This document shows, piece after piece, positions 20,677 through 31,724 of a stretch of 64,000 nucleotides of DNA (position 1 is its first letter; every line of letters starts with the position of its first letter). The notes beneath the pieces are model-generated. The model saw nothing but the letters and a program-made list of their open reading frames with translations, had not been told where the DNA came from and made no database searches. Origin of the DNA: Incurvaria masculella (Eukaryota; Arthropoda; Insecta; Lepidoptera; Incurvariidae); contig OX335657.1 of the NCBI GenBank assembly GCA_946894095.1, forward strand, positions 12,028,001 to 12,092,000, read 5' to 3'. The position numbers were made by a program, and so were the translations under genes.

Positions 20677-22527
20677 ATGAATTTACTCGATCTTCCTACC
20701 GAGATCCTCGGCGACATAATCAAGCTACTCGACACAAAATCAAAAATTCGGCTTTGGCAATGCGGCAACGAGCGGCTGCGCGACGCGACTCGGCGCGGCG
20801 ACGTGATGAGACGCGTATCGCTGTCGCGCTGCACCCTGCACTGGCACGAGCTCGAGCTGTGGCTCTCGGACGCCGGCGTCGCGCGGCACGTCATGGAGCT
20901 GGACCTGCACCGGCGGCGCGACGCCGGCGTCGGCCGCGTGCTGGCGACCGCGCGGCGGCTGACCAACCTCCGTGCGCTCGACATCACCCACACCGGCATC
21001 TCCATGTTCGAAGCGTGCGACGTGCTGGAGGTGTGTCCGCACGTCACGCGCCTCGCGGTGCACTTCGACTGGCCTAACCTGCAGGAATCCCCTCGCCTGA
21101 GTGCTCTGTACTGCCGTGACCTCGTCGAGCGGTGTCAGCGTGCCTTTAGACATTTAGAGGCGGCTCACTTCGTCGGCGACTACCGAACTATGACTGCGCA
21201 CAATTACCCCTTCCAACTCCTGCTGAACAGCCGCAACCTGAAGGAGTTGAAGCTGACATCGTACGAACTGTACGGCGACAAGGAGCTGACCGACGACGAA
21301 CCGGAAGTGATGCTTTATTACCTTCCCTCGGACTGCGAGCTGCTCGAGATTCCTTCCCTGCTGACCTTTAGCTTACACTTGCACGATGAAATGTGCGTAG
21401 ACGATGATTTTCTAGCTAACGTTATGATGCAGTGGTTCCATCTGGAAAACTGGCAGTTCCTTATTATCACGAATTTATCAACTTGTGTAAAGTTTAAACC
21501 ACAGATATTGATGACTGACAAGCTTTACTCGGAAGCTATTAAACTGGCCGACGTAAGGGTGATGAGCTCTCTGCTCGACCTCGAAGCCCCGGTGAATATA
21601 GTAGGCCCTGCCGATGTCCACATGTGGCATAAAGATCTGGAGCAGCTCAATGCTGACCTTTACGAGACGATCATCAGTGAAATTAGTCAAATTCTTCCGC
21701 AGAGGGTCTGTGCACAGACATTAGGCAGCTTGCGCCGTGATGTGGGCACATACGCAGTTAGTTCGTGCGTGTGCAGCCCCCTTCTGGGCGCTTACGCGTG
21801 CGCACCTTTGAGCTTCAGGATCCCCCAAAAGCTTTGGCAATCCGCCGTGAACCTGGACGCAGTTTTAGATGGCGAGCGCCCCTTAAGAGTCCTGCTTCAT
21901 AATAAGATGTGCTCGTGTCCCAAGCCTTCCGCGACATCTCTACGCTTTGATCTGGCATCGAGAACAATGCATAACATTACATTCATTAGTATATTTGGGT
22001 TTTCGCTGGATATGTCTTCGTTTGAATCCTTATTCAAGGGGTGTCGTCGATTAGAGACGCTAGTTCTGCAAGACGAGATCTCTGACGAGCGCGCATGCGG
22101 ACACGATTTTTTGAAAGACACTATCCACCTGGCTGAATCTATCAAACGATTACAGGTTTTAAGTTGTAAAATTGATATAGATGGACTCTTAAATTCTCTA
22201 GTGGCATGTGAAACTTTAGAAAATGTGTACTTTTCTGACTGGCACATCCTATCTAATGATATGCCTACCTTTCGAACTATCAGCAATTTTTTTACGAAGT
22301 GTCATAACATACATACATTATCGCTTTGGGCAAACATGTCCGGAGATAAACGAAATATTTTGTTTCATAAAATTAAAAGTGTTCTTATTTCTGTAGATAA
22401 AACACAATACATCAGTTTTGATGTTCAAATTCTTCATTGTTTTAATCACATGCATAACCCTCCATTTGACTTGTTCGAATTGAGTGATGTACAGAGTCTG
22501 GGCGTGAACAAGAAATTAAAGGATTGA
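20677..22527 (+). CDS. F-box / leucine-rich protein, intronless, nested in the frizzled intron
   Basis: Single open frame of 616 codons. The start at 20677 puts MNLLDLPTEILGDIIKLL, a clear F-box opening, at the N-terminus (F-box about residues 2-40). The frame stays open upstream to 20593, but that extension is hydrophobic and unlike the family. Leucine-rich segments follow (VMELDLH, NLRALDITHTGI, LETLVLQDE, KRLQVLSCKIDIDGLLNSL, HTLSLWANM), spaced like degenerate LRRs. F-box/LRR proteins bind SKP1 and recruit substrates to SCF ubiquitin ligases in cytosol or nucleus; the substrate is unknown. The first third is GC-rich with GC-ending codons, the last third AT-rich. A polyadenylation signal follows. 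The long intact frame argues for a functional gene; an old retrogene origin is possible. Confidence 0.85.
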   Translation: MNLLDLPTEILGDIIKLLDTKSKIRLWQCGNERLRDATRRGDVMRRVSLSRCTLHWHELELWLSDAGVARHVMELDLHRRRDAGVGRVLATARRLTNLRALDITHTGISMFEACDVLEVCPHVTRLAVHFDWPNLQESPRLSALYCRDLVERCQRAFRHLEAAHFVGDYRTMTAHNYPFQLLLNSRNLKELKLTSYELYGDKELTDDEPEVMLYYLPSDCELLEIPSLLTFSLHLHDEMCVDDDFLANVMMQWFHLENWQFLIITNLSTCVKFKPQILMTDKLYSEAIKLADVRVMSSLLDLEAPVNIVGPADVHMWHKDLEQLNADLYETIISEISQILPQRVCAQTLGSLRRDVGTYAVSSCVCSPLLGAYACAPLSFRIPQKLWQSAVNLDAVLDGERPLRVLLHNKMCSCPKPSATSLRFDLASRTMHNITFISIFGFSLDMSSFESLFKGCRRLETLVLQDEISDERACGHDFLKDTIHLAESIKRLQVLSCKIDIDGLLNSLVACETLENVYFSDWHILSNDMPTFRTISNFFTKCHNIHTLSLWANMSGDKRNILFHKIKSVLISVDKTQYISFDVQILHCFNHMHNPPFDLFELSDVQSLGVNKKLKD

Positions 22528-22673
22528 AGCATCGCTAACAGTATTGTGTGTAGCTGGGTACTGGTAACCCCGTCAGGTTGGATGTGATAAATGTTTGTTT
22601 AGGTCTCTTCCACTAAATCTTTCCGGGATTTATTCATATTTTTTACTTATATATTTCTTGTATAAGATTTTAA

Positions 22674-22679
22674 AATAAA
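22674..22679 (+). terminator. AATAAA polyadenylation signal of the F-box gene
   Basis: AATAAA about 150 bp after the stop codon, followed by a T-rich segment (GATTTTTCT). Being inside the frizzled intron on the same strand, it must be ignored in frizzled pre-mRNA. Confidence 0.6.
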
Positions 22680-23633
22680 GTTGATAAGTTCACTGAGTTG
22701 ATTTTTCTAAGTAACTGTTCAATGCAAATACAAGTCCAATACGCGCCACCCTTGTCAGCCATCCTTTAATATTTGTTTCATTGTACATATTATAAAAGGC
22801 CTTTTAATAGATGGGATGGGTTATACGAGACTACCGTCGGATATAATCACGTAGGCCCTGCACGATTGAACCTCAGCGTTGCGCTACATCGTGAAATCGC
22901 GCGTTTACTGTAGTCGCTCCAGCGCGGGCGGTGCCGACTCTCGTTAGCCGCCTCGCGAGATGCACGGCGCCGATACAGCCGACAACCGCCATTATTTACC
23001 GCGGCTAGCCGGCGCACCACTACCATAAACACGGTGCAGCGATGCAGCGCTGCAGCGCGGCCGGCGGATGCTATCTCGGGCTGTACTGGTGCTGGATACA
23101 ATGTGTTGCGCAAACTCTACTCGTTTTGCCTGCAAGGTTCCAACTGTGGCGGATAATCTTTTTTGCCCACAGCTTCAAAACTGCTCTCTTATTTTGTTCT
23201 TCAATAAATATACTGCCTTACTGATAAACATTTGTAACATCGCTTTTACTGCGGTGTTTCTAGCTGTCCGGTAATTCTTGCTAGAAATACCGAAGTTGGC
23301 GATGGTGGAAGGCAGATAATGTTGACGTAGATTCAGCCCTGAAGCAAGGGCATCTTTGTGATAGACTACGAGATACCCATGGTGAAGTTCTTCGAAAAAC
23401 AGTTCGGATTTCCCCGACTTCTTCCACTATCTGTACTTACCCAAAATTGGGTAAGTTGTTCTCATGTTTCATATGAGTGTAACTGTAAAAATAATATGCA
23501 CTGAAATTATTGTACGAGTGAAAAAGCCTTTTCACTCGTACAAAACGTGCGAAGAGTAGAAACCAAAGGGTGAGTAAAATAATGCAGAAGAAAGAAACCT
23601 TCGCTAAGAAACTAAAAAACTGTTGAGTTTTAT
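22680..23633. other. Intronic spacer, nothing recognised
   Basis: GC-rich block at 22850-23080 with opposing open frames that look compositional. A near-palindrome around 23505-23545 (GAGTGAAAAAGCC, CTTTTTCACTCGTAC) is visible. Confidence 0.4.
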
Positions 23634-24046
23634 ACTAGTGTTACCCTTATTTGAATCGTCTTCGGTATCAAACTTAAATGTGTTAAGCTGTCTACTAGTG
23701 TAACCCTTATGTGAATCACCTTCGGTATGAAACTTAAAAACTGTTAAACTGTCTACTAGTATTACCCTTATTAGAATCGTCTTCGGTATCAAACTTAAAT
23801 GTATTAAGCTGTCTACTAGTGTAACCCTTATGTGAATCGTCTTCGGTATGAAACTTAAAAACTGTTAAACTGTCTACTAGTATTACCCTTATTTGAATCG
23901 TCTTCGGTATCAAACCTAAATGTGTTAAGCTGTCTACTAGTGTAACCCTTATTTGAATCGTCTTCGGTATGAAACTTAAAAACTGTTAAACTGTCAACTA
24001 GTGTTACCCTTATTTGAATCGTCTTCGGTAAGAAACTTAAAAGCTC
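23634..24046 (+). repeat. Tandem satellite, 121-bp dimer of 60- and 61-bp monomers
   Basis: Seven monomers aligned on ACTAGT at 23634, 23694, 23755, 23815, 23876, 23936 and 23997, giving strictly alternating spacings of 60 and 61. Type 1 ends TATCAAACTTAAATGTG; type 2 ends TATGAAACTTAAAAACTG. Each monomer carries ACCCTTAT and GAATCGTCTTCGGTA. Confidence 0.9.
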
Positions 24047-24632
24047 TGAAGCTTATAATATCCACGCATTTGCGTGAGGGCCACGGGTCCGAATACGAGC
24101 AGGTGAGCAAGGGGTCCCACTCTCGCGTGAGTTATAAATTGACAATCCAAGCGTGACGCTCGCTCCGCGAAGCTCCATGCCAGGCCTGGGTGGGCCTCGT
24201 CAAGTTTTTTTTTCACCCGAACTCGGGGATTTTGTTAGTTTTCGGATGATGGATCGCCGTATAATTAAATGTTATTAAGCAACTCTCGAAGAGTCGGGCC
24301 GCGTGCTCAATTATAGAATTACGTGGGCTCATTCGAAATTAATTTTATTGGAAACATATTTACGGAGGTTAAAGTTTCGTATTGATTTTTCGAACATAAT
24401 GGTGATTCCTGGGGTAGCTGAGGTACTCGGCTCTGCTCGGAACAGCATCGAAAAAAAAAACCGGGATAAAAACTATTCGTAAGTAATTTATCTGGCCCAT
24501 AAATTATCTCTATGTTGAAGTCATGTCGACCTATTGCTCCGTGAGAGAATTACAAACAAAATAACACACTTTCGTATTAATAATACTAGTAGAAATTTCA
24601 CATGTAATTTTCAATCATCTTGTTCTTGGCTG
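24047..24632. other. Intronic spacer, nothing recognised
   Basis: No repeat or gene supported. Confidence 0.4.
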
Positions 24633-24955
24633 TTTTTAACCGACTTCACAAAAGGAGGTGGTTCTATGTTTATGTACCGCGTCAGAAATCTATTACGAAG
24701 CCTCCGCTGTCCGTCCATTCGTCCTTCCTTCCGTCCGTCCGACCGTCCGTCCGTCCGTCCGCCCGTCTGTCACAGGGCTGTATCTCATGAACCGCAATAG
24801 ATAGACAGCTGACATTTTTACAGAGTGTGTTTTTGTTGCCACTATATAATAAACTACAAATACAAATAAAAAACAAATACAAATTAAATGGGGCCACCAT
24901 ACAAAAACGTGATGTTTTTAAGACAAACCTTGTATAATGGTACGGAACCGTTTTT
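24633..24955 (-). repeat. Family A repeat, copy 4 (diverged)
   Basis: Preceded by TTTTAACCGACTTCACAAAA. CCTCCGCTGTCCGTCC then a CGTC array and ACAGGGCTGTATCTCATGAA identify the family. The outermost TACGGAACC is retained at 24941 but the CGAGTCGGACTCGC end is missing. Confidence 0.75.
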
Positions 24956-26106
24956 GATCCGAGGCATATTTGCTAGTAGCTATAGCAGCCGGGTTGTTCA
25001 TACATGTTCAAGCACTTAGCGCCTGCTCTCACAAACGAGCAGTTCGTATGCTCTCCGGCCGTGGGCGGATAGGTGTCGGTACTTGTCTATCGGAGTCTTA
25101 CCGAGTATTCGTAACTACGTGCGACATGAAATAAAGGCATTGCGCCGCCTTCGCGTGTGCTCGTTAAGGCTAATTAGAAATGGATCGTGGGGAAAAGGTA
25201 TCGTATTGGAATACTAGGTAACATGTTAACATTGAAGGTGTCGCGCAGCTACCCTCAGGAGAAAACATGTTTTCTATATCAAAACATGTTCGATTGAATT
25301 ATGTTTTTCTTAAATATATTTTTAATCCTAATAGTATAGCTAGATTCCTATTTTTTCATAAATTTGTTATACTCGTAATAAACAGTTTGATTTAGCATAG
25401 TTTTTAATTTAAAATGTTTCACGTTAATCATATAATATTCTAGTAAATAAGAAACGTTGATAAAATTTAAAAACAAAGACGATTACGTTCTGTTTGAATG
25501 CAGTTGTTGCCCAAATTTTAACTAAATATCATTAGATATGGAGTAGGAAATGGTTTTTCCTTTTTGTATGAGCCGACACGACAAGTGTACCCTCTTACAG
25601 AGGTGTGTAGCTCTGCCTTGCCTCGATCCTGTGAATATTTACAGCATATATTACTTATTTTGAATCAAAGTTACCTATTTGTTTGTGCTCGTAGAAGGAT
25701 TATTGATGTTTTACTAATTATCAGTATTACAGCCCCTTTTTTATCCATTCTCATTTCATAAAAAGAATTGACGTAGCATTTGAAAAATATATACATTTAC
25801 ATCATAGAATCGCGTAGCGTTCGTAGCAGTGCTACGAGTTGGCTACGACATTGGCCGTAAATTACTACCGCCTAGTGGACAATCAAGAAAACGTCATAGG
25901 CAGTGTGTATATATATTTATTTTTAAAAGGTAAGCAAACGGTACACACGAACTTTTTATACAATAGCAAACATTTGGATCACATTCCTGGTGTGTATACC
26001 AAATGTAGGCAAACGCAACATTTCGGAACAATATTATCGCTATGTGCACATTTTACACATAATACAAAGAAGATAATATTTATAATAGGTTTAAGAAAGC
26101 ATAAAT
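24956..26106. other. Intronic spacer, nothing recognised
   Basis: AT-rich; short open frames at 25564-25761 and 25839-26108 lack any recognisable feature. Confidence 0.4.
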
Positions 26107-26351
26107 AAAAAAACCGGCCAAGTGCGAGTCGGACTTGCACACGAAGGGCTCCGTACCATCGTACAAGATTTAACACAAAAAAAAACACGTTTTTTGTATG
26201 GGATCCCAAAATAAATAAATACACACTCTGTGAAAATTTCGGCTGCCTACCTATTACGGTTCGTGAGATACACCCCTTTGACACACGGACGGACAGCGAA
26301 GGCTTAGTAATAGGGTCCCGTTTTCACCCTTTTGGTACGGAACCCTAAAAA
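26107..26351 (+). repeat. Family A repeat, copy 5 (short)
   Basis: Both ends present (AACCGGCCAAGTGCGAGTCG; GGTACGGAACCCTAAAAA), but about 60 bp of the middle are deleted and the ACGG array is reduced to two units. Confidence 0.85.
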
Positions 26352-26570
26352 CGTTTAGAACATAACAACATGCTTAAACATGTTTTTTTAAGCTTCAAAT
26401 GTAAAGTAAAACTTAAAGTAAAGTCTATCTATGTCGAATGTACAGGAAACTTATTTAGCTCTCTACCAAATATTTTCTATTGCCAAAATGCTAAATGCAA
26501 AAATTTTGCAAAACAACATCCACGAAATCGAATCCTTTGTATCCCAAAAACCTTCGTCTGCCAGGTACCT

Positions 26571-26619
26571 TTTTTTGCCGACGTCCCGCGGGCGCGGGCT
26601 CGGAACGGTCGGCAAAAAA
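26571..26619 (+). repeat. GC-rich perfect hairpin with T/A-run ends
   Basis: TTTTTTGCCGAC at 26571-26582 is exactly inverted at 26608-26619. The 25-nt loop contains a second stem (CCCGC, GCGGG). Confidence 0.8.
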
Positions 26620-27177
26620 GATTAACAAAGGCATTATTTATTACCGCGCGACTGTCCGAGGCGAACCTCCAACAGTAGTTGAATTTCCATAATATTTGGG
26701 TTCTTTCTTACAGGAATGCTCTTATTTTCATTGAAATTTAGGGACGATCCAGGCAGAATCGCGAATTTGTGGCACGATCTGAAAGTTAATTTAAATATGT
26801 GCGCATTGCGCTTGTTGATATTTACTTCTTTCACGCTGCAAGGCATTGATTGAATACTTAAAGGCCGTGTTAATAACCAAAACTAACATTCATAGATTAC
26901 AAGGAAGTGACTAAGTGAACAACCATTAGGACAAAAAAACACTTATAAACATGAAAAGTGATAACCAAACTTGACCATGATTAAGACACATCAGCCTAGG
27001 CTGCCTGTCTGAAAAAAACAAAAAAAAAATCTCGGATTTTTTGGACGCAGCTATTTAGTAATCTTTTATGTCTTGCTCCTTCTACAAGCAATCCATGCTA
27101 ATGTTTTAATTTGGAAGTGCGTTTGTTGGTATGTCCTGTCACGCAGCAACGGAGCAACGGATCGTCGGTGTTTCGGA
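26620..27177. other. Intronic spacer, nothing recognised
   Basis: No gene or repeat supported. Confidence 0.35.
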
Positions 27178-27523
27178 GAGGCTCGTAGCTCACGGGCGCG
27201 AGGACTTGCCTTCCATTAAAAAGGTCATGGGTTCGATTCACGCGTCGTTCATGCACCAGATCAGATTTAGAACTGATCCGTAGCTTCAAATTCATGTGCA
27301 ACTGTAGGTTCCTTCGCCTACTTGATGATTGAGTTAAGCTTGCCCGGGTTGGTACTATCGCATTGGGTGAAAAAATGGTCGGAACGGCAATAAAATTGCG
27401 CGTATTTTCCATCCAGTTTAATGTAGCCATGGCCATAAAGAGAAGGTTGGCATGGTATGTGCACGGTGGATGTTATATCAGCCGTCCATGCCCAGATAGT
27501 CCAGATACATAAATAAATAAAGA
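27178..27523 (+). mobile_element. tRNA-headed SINE, copy with intact B box
   Basis: Head GAGGCTCGTAGCTCACGGGC and TGGGTTCGATTCACGC (tRNA-like A and B boxes), then GTGCAACTGTAGGTTCC, GCCCGGGTTGGTACTATCGC and GCCGTCCATGCCCAG, ending with AAATAAATAAAG. Diverged from the other copies, with deletions in the body. Confidence 0.75.
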
Positions 27524-28299
27524 TTTATTGCAACTTTTCATCCCGGAATATTGATATAATCGATATTGTCCCGGGCATAACCGGGTACTGCAGCATGTAT
27601 AATAAATCTATATCGTTTTACGCGACGAATATTTAAGGCCGTCAGTTCCATTAGAGCGGAGGTATGGGGAGTGTATGGGGATGACGAATTTTTTTTAAAC
27701 CGTACAACAAAATGTCAAAAAATCCTTTTCTGTTTTTCAAATATGCCAAGGAATCTGTGGTTAACGTTTAGACCATACTTTCGTTAACACACTATATAAC
27801 ACTAGTCAAAGTAGTCGGATATCGAAATATACGGTTACGTATTTTCATTCGAAGAGAAAGAATACATGAGTCATTTTTCTACATGGTCGACGTCAATAAG
27901 ACAGAATGTGATCTAAAGTTGTAACGACATGAACCTAGCCAAAAAATAGCGATCTGCCCCCTCGGCCACGATACGCAAACTGCACTTCCGTTTGATAACA
28001 AACGCATTGGTGCACGGTGTCCTAAACAAACAAGTAATTTCCCCGAATATCGGTCCGGCCAGCGGCGGGCACATAGAGCTTAAACTGTTCGTCGACACAA
28101 TGATTTATTGATCGTAAGGCGAAGTCTCACATCCCTGTAATTTAAACACGAACCAAAAAACCAAACACACGAAATGTTCCCAGTGCGTCTTGGCGCAGGG
28201 CGAGCGGTGGAGTGGGTGCTCCCCATACATTGAAGACGACTGAACAAATCCAATATTCAAAGATATTTTGTTGTAAATAAATAAAGATTTAATTTGGAT
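27524..28299. other. Intronic spacer, nothing recognised
   Basis: No gene or repeat supported. Confidence 0.35.
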
Positions 28300-28430
28300 G
28301 CCTCCGTACCCATAAAGGGAAGGTCCTGGCATGGCACCTAATTCCTTCGAGAATGTGGTGTATTGGGTTAAAATCATAACGGTAGTTGTGTGGTATTAGC
28401 CATCCATGTCAGGTTGTATAAAACAAAAAC
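28300..28430 (+). repeat. SINE 3' fragment
   Basis: CATAAAGGGAAGGTCCTGGC, TAATTCCTTCGAGAATG, ATCATAACGGTAGTTGTGTG, CCATCCATGTCAGG and an A-rich tail: the same 3' end as the tRNA-headed copy at 47674. Confidence 0.75.
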
Positions 28431-29844
28431 AATATTGAAAATAACAGTCCACAAAACTGAAAGAGATATATTAATTTATCATTTATAGCGTTGCACTGAT
28501 TCTGGCAAATAGCTAGAACCTTGCCCGAACGCCTCTCTGTGCAGCTCAATATGCACCCCCGGACGCGAACCTAAGATCGAGTTCTGCGCAGAACTGCCGG
28601 GACCTGTACATAATAGTCAAAAGTAACGTAAATGTAAAATAATACATTATTGTTCCAAATTAAAGTTATACTATGTTAGCGTGTTATTTGTATTTAAACG
28701 TAAATCAGACACAAAAAAAATACAGTAAAAATAACAACGTTTCTTTAATCGAAGTGTCAACATATTTTATCCCGTCTTCATAAAATCGCGTAGGTATACA
28801 AACAAATACTGCGTAATGACATCAAAGAAATGCTGCATTATGACGTAATTTAAAAAGTAATAGCTGCGTGATATTCTGAATTTAATTTTGGAATAAACTA
28901 TCGTCGTATCGAAATGCTTTTACAAACATTTCCAAGACTATGCATCTCCAAATATTTTTCTGTTCTGTGGCGAGGGCAGGATACGGGTTTCGGTAGATGT
29001 TTTTCATTACGTATGCATGTATTTGTGTTCGTTTTTTCCCTCGTTACTCTCAACAGACAACCGCGGCACGGGCAGATGCACGGTTACGACTCGAATATGT
29101 AGAGCCACATGACGCCCAAATGGAGGAATAGGAGAACCTATTTAGGTAAATATTTAATGGTGTCATATTTTTTCTTGGAATGGCTAGTTGTGGGAAACTA
29201 TGTTTTCTGGGTGTAGACTGATACCAATTCATTTACCATTCGATCGGGAAACCGTCTTTAAGGACATGCAGTCCTTATGTATTCTTTGTTTATACGATCG
29301 TTTAACATACAATAGCAGTATACCATGCTTCTTTTCTTCTTTATAAGGTGCGCTAAGGGCAGAAGTAGCGAGGAAGTAATTTGGAATTCCTATCTTATAA
29401 CAATGACATATTCACGCTATGAAGATGTTTTCTACTAATAATAGATTTAAATTCGTTGTTCAGAAAATGATAGTACATCACCTTTCTCGAACACTTATTC
29501 CTTAGAAGGATTATTTCTGGACCACTTTTGAGCATGGCTGACCACTTAGCTTAAAGAAAAAATGACAATTATCAACCGGCCTTATGCCTTATCCGATATA
29601 CATATGTATAAATTCTATAACATTCCGAAACAGATCGCAATCATATGAAACTGTACAGTAAGACTTCGAACCGAGTGCACGTCAAGACATCAACAACATC
29701 AATGTATTATTAAACACGTCACATTTTATGAACAGTATGGAAGGTAGCGTAGTCAACTTCATGTGGTTCACTAAAAGTAAAGTGTTCCGACATCTCTTGC
29801 CAAGATTTTCTTGGGTATCATGTGCGTATAAAAATATGCTATCA
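28431..29844. other. Intronic spacer, nothing recognised
   Basis: AT-rich; no supported gene or repeat. Confidence 0.4.
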
Positions 29845-30192
29845 AGAGTGGTCAGTCCGAGTTTTCATCTAAATTGGCATTTACGGAACTTCGAAGTTAC
29901 GTAAAAACGTCAAACACCATACAAGTTTGTACTAGATATTCTGTGGTTTTACTTTTTCAAGCTGTCAAAGTCAAACTAGGATTTCCGATTTGTGTGAAAA
30001 CGCGAAGTCGGCGTAAACGGCAACGTCAACGTATTTACGGCGACGGTTAGTAAGCTGTCAAATCAAACTCGGACTCGCCAATGTTAGTACGCTTAACGCC
30101 CACTGCGCGCGCTCTTAAATTTCTTCATACATTTGAAGACGCCAGTCGATCGGTTTGTGGTCAATTTAGGTGACAACTGGGACTGGGGACTC
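29845..30192 (+). mobile_element. Family C element, copy 4
   Basis: GAGTGGTCAGTCCGAGTT at the left, GTGACAACTGGGACTGGGG at the right, with the common interior. Close to consensus. Confidence 0.78.
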
Positions 30193-30254
30193 GGTACACA
30201 AAGCGTTTCTGTATTCTCCATCGCGAAATTATCTGTACCTCTGATCCATGCTGA

Positions 30255-30292
30255 TTCATAACTGAGTTTGTCTTTTCTTTTCCAGGTAAGTT
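30255..30292 (+). promoter_or_regulatory. Candidate recursive splice site (ratchet point) in frizzled intron 1
   Basis: A branch-point-like CATAAC, the pyrimidine tract TCTTTTCTTTTCCAG ending at 30285, and GTAAGT from 30286 abut directly: a strong 3' splice site fused to a consensus 5' splice site with no exon between. This is the layout of zero-length-exon recursive splice sites described in long Drosophila introns. It is on the frizzled strand, 20.5 kb after exon 1 and 28.9 kb before exon 2, in non-repeat sequence. It could also be the acceptor of an unannotated exon. Confidence 0.6.
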
Positions 30293-30347
30293 CTAGAAAC
30301 TAACACATCACAAGACATCTTTAAAAACCGTAAGTACTTACTCAGTC

Positions 30348-30412
30348 TAGCTCAGCATTGGATGTGGCAGTTCAACGCCTGGGGAGCATGGTTTTGATCC
30401 CTAGCGACACAG
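30348..30412 (+). repeat. Possible tRNA-derived SINE head relic
   Basis: AGCTCAGCATTGGATGTGG and GGTTTTGATCCCTAGC resemble degenerate tRNA A and B boxes at suitable spacing. No matching body follows. Confidence 0.3.
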
Positions 30413-31051
30413 GTTCTTCGGTGAATTTCGCGCAAAGAAAAAAAAACACAAGAAAACCAATCCAATTGAGACTTGAAACTGCTATTTTGGGGTGTACAAA
30501 TTGATTAAATGCGTCGCTTTTTGTGAAAAGCAGTGAAGGAACCTTAAGTCACAAAAAGTAACGCGTTTAATCAGTGGTTTATTGATAACCAGCGTTTGTG
30601 CCAACGAGGCATTTTCTTGTTGGGTTGTGCACTCAACACTAAGGCTGAGATAAATAGTCCTAACCGAAATTAAGACTAACGAAAAGAAGTATTTTGTGAC
30701 GGCACTTTGACACATTTGTATGGACGAAATCTCAAAGTAGTTCAAATTGACGTCACAAAGTCCTACTTTTCCTTAGTCCTGGGTTCTGCTACGACTATTT
30801 AGCTCAGCCTAAAAGTGTAAGCTTCTCCATAACGCGTCTGATCAATGTGGGAGTGCTTATGACTTCGAATCCAGGAATACATTCCTTCATAACAACACTA
30901 TGTTCTGTCGGATAACAGACGAATATACATCACCAGTATATTACGCAATACCTGTGCAGCTAGTCAGAAAATGTGATACGGGGTAATTTCTCAGTAACAA
31001 ACGGTCTGGGCGCACGCTTGACCACGATGTGAAACGAATGCAGCCAACCAT
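30413..31051. other. Intronic spacer
   Basis: 30640-30800 has a weak inverted repeat (AAGGCTGAGATAAATAGTC and GACTATTTAGCTCAGCCT) and is probably an old MITE. The open frame at 30482-30745 is unsupported. Confidence 0.4.
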
Positions 31052-31391
31052 AAAAAAAAAACCGGCCAAGTGCGAGTCGGACTCGCACACGAAGGGTTCC
31101 GTACCATCGTACAAGATTAACTCAAAAAAATCACGTTTTTTGTATGGGGCCCCCTTTTAATTATTATAATTTTTTAATTTGACCTATTTGTTGTTGTAGC
31201 GGCAAAATAAATACACTCTCTGTGAACATTTCAGCTCTCTACCTATTACGGTTCATGAGAAACAGCCCTATGACAGACGGACAGACGGACGGACGGACGG
31301 ACGGACAGACGGACGGACGGACGGACGGACGGACAGCGGAGGCTTAGTAATAGGGTTCCGTTTTCACCCTTTGGGTACGGAACCCTAAAAA
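31052..31391 (+). repeat. Family A repeat, copy 6 (longest ACGG array)
   Basis: Complete consensus-like copy. The ACGG array at 31277-31334 has about 14 units with two ACAG variants. Confidence 0.88.
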
Positions 31392-31724
31392 TGGCGAGTG
31401 CTAAGCTCGCCAGTCAGAGTTGACACAGTTTCATTTCATCATGTTATATGTTGTTGTTACTGTTGTCTGTAAAAACACAAATTTTACGTTATTTATCTAT
31501 CTTCCATACAGGCTGAACTTATGAATACCGGCACCAATTGACGGGAAAACAACTGACTACAGCGAAAAAACATTGGATTTTAATATTCAGATAATATTCA
31601 ATATTAGTCTGAGGGGACTATTATTGAATATGTCTTGTGAAGGGAAAAATTGGACGAAAAAATCACATTGCGGGTCGCACACGAGTAGGAAATACACAAA
31701 AATAAGAATAAATGTGGAACAATT
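31392..31724. other. Intronic spacer, nothing recognised
   Basis: No gene or repeat supported. Confidence 0.35.

Noticed and set aside
26571..26619. Bacterial rho-independent terminator, hinting at transferred DNA
   Set aside because: No bacterial-like coding sequence anywhere near; composition and repeats are insect throughout.
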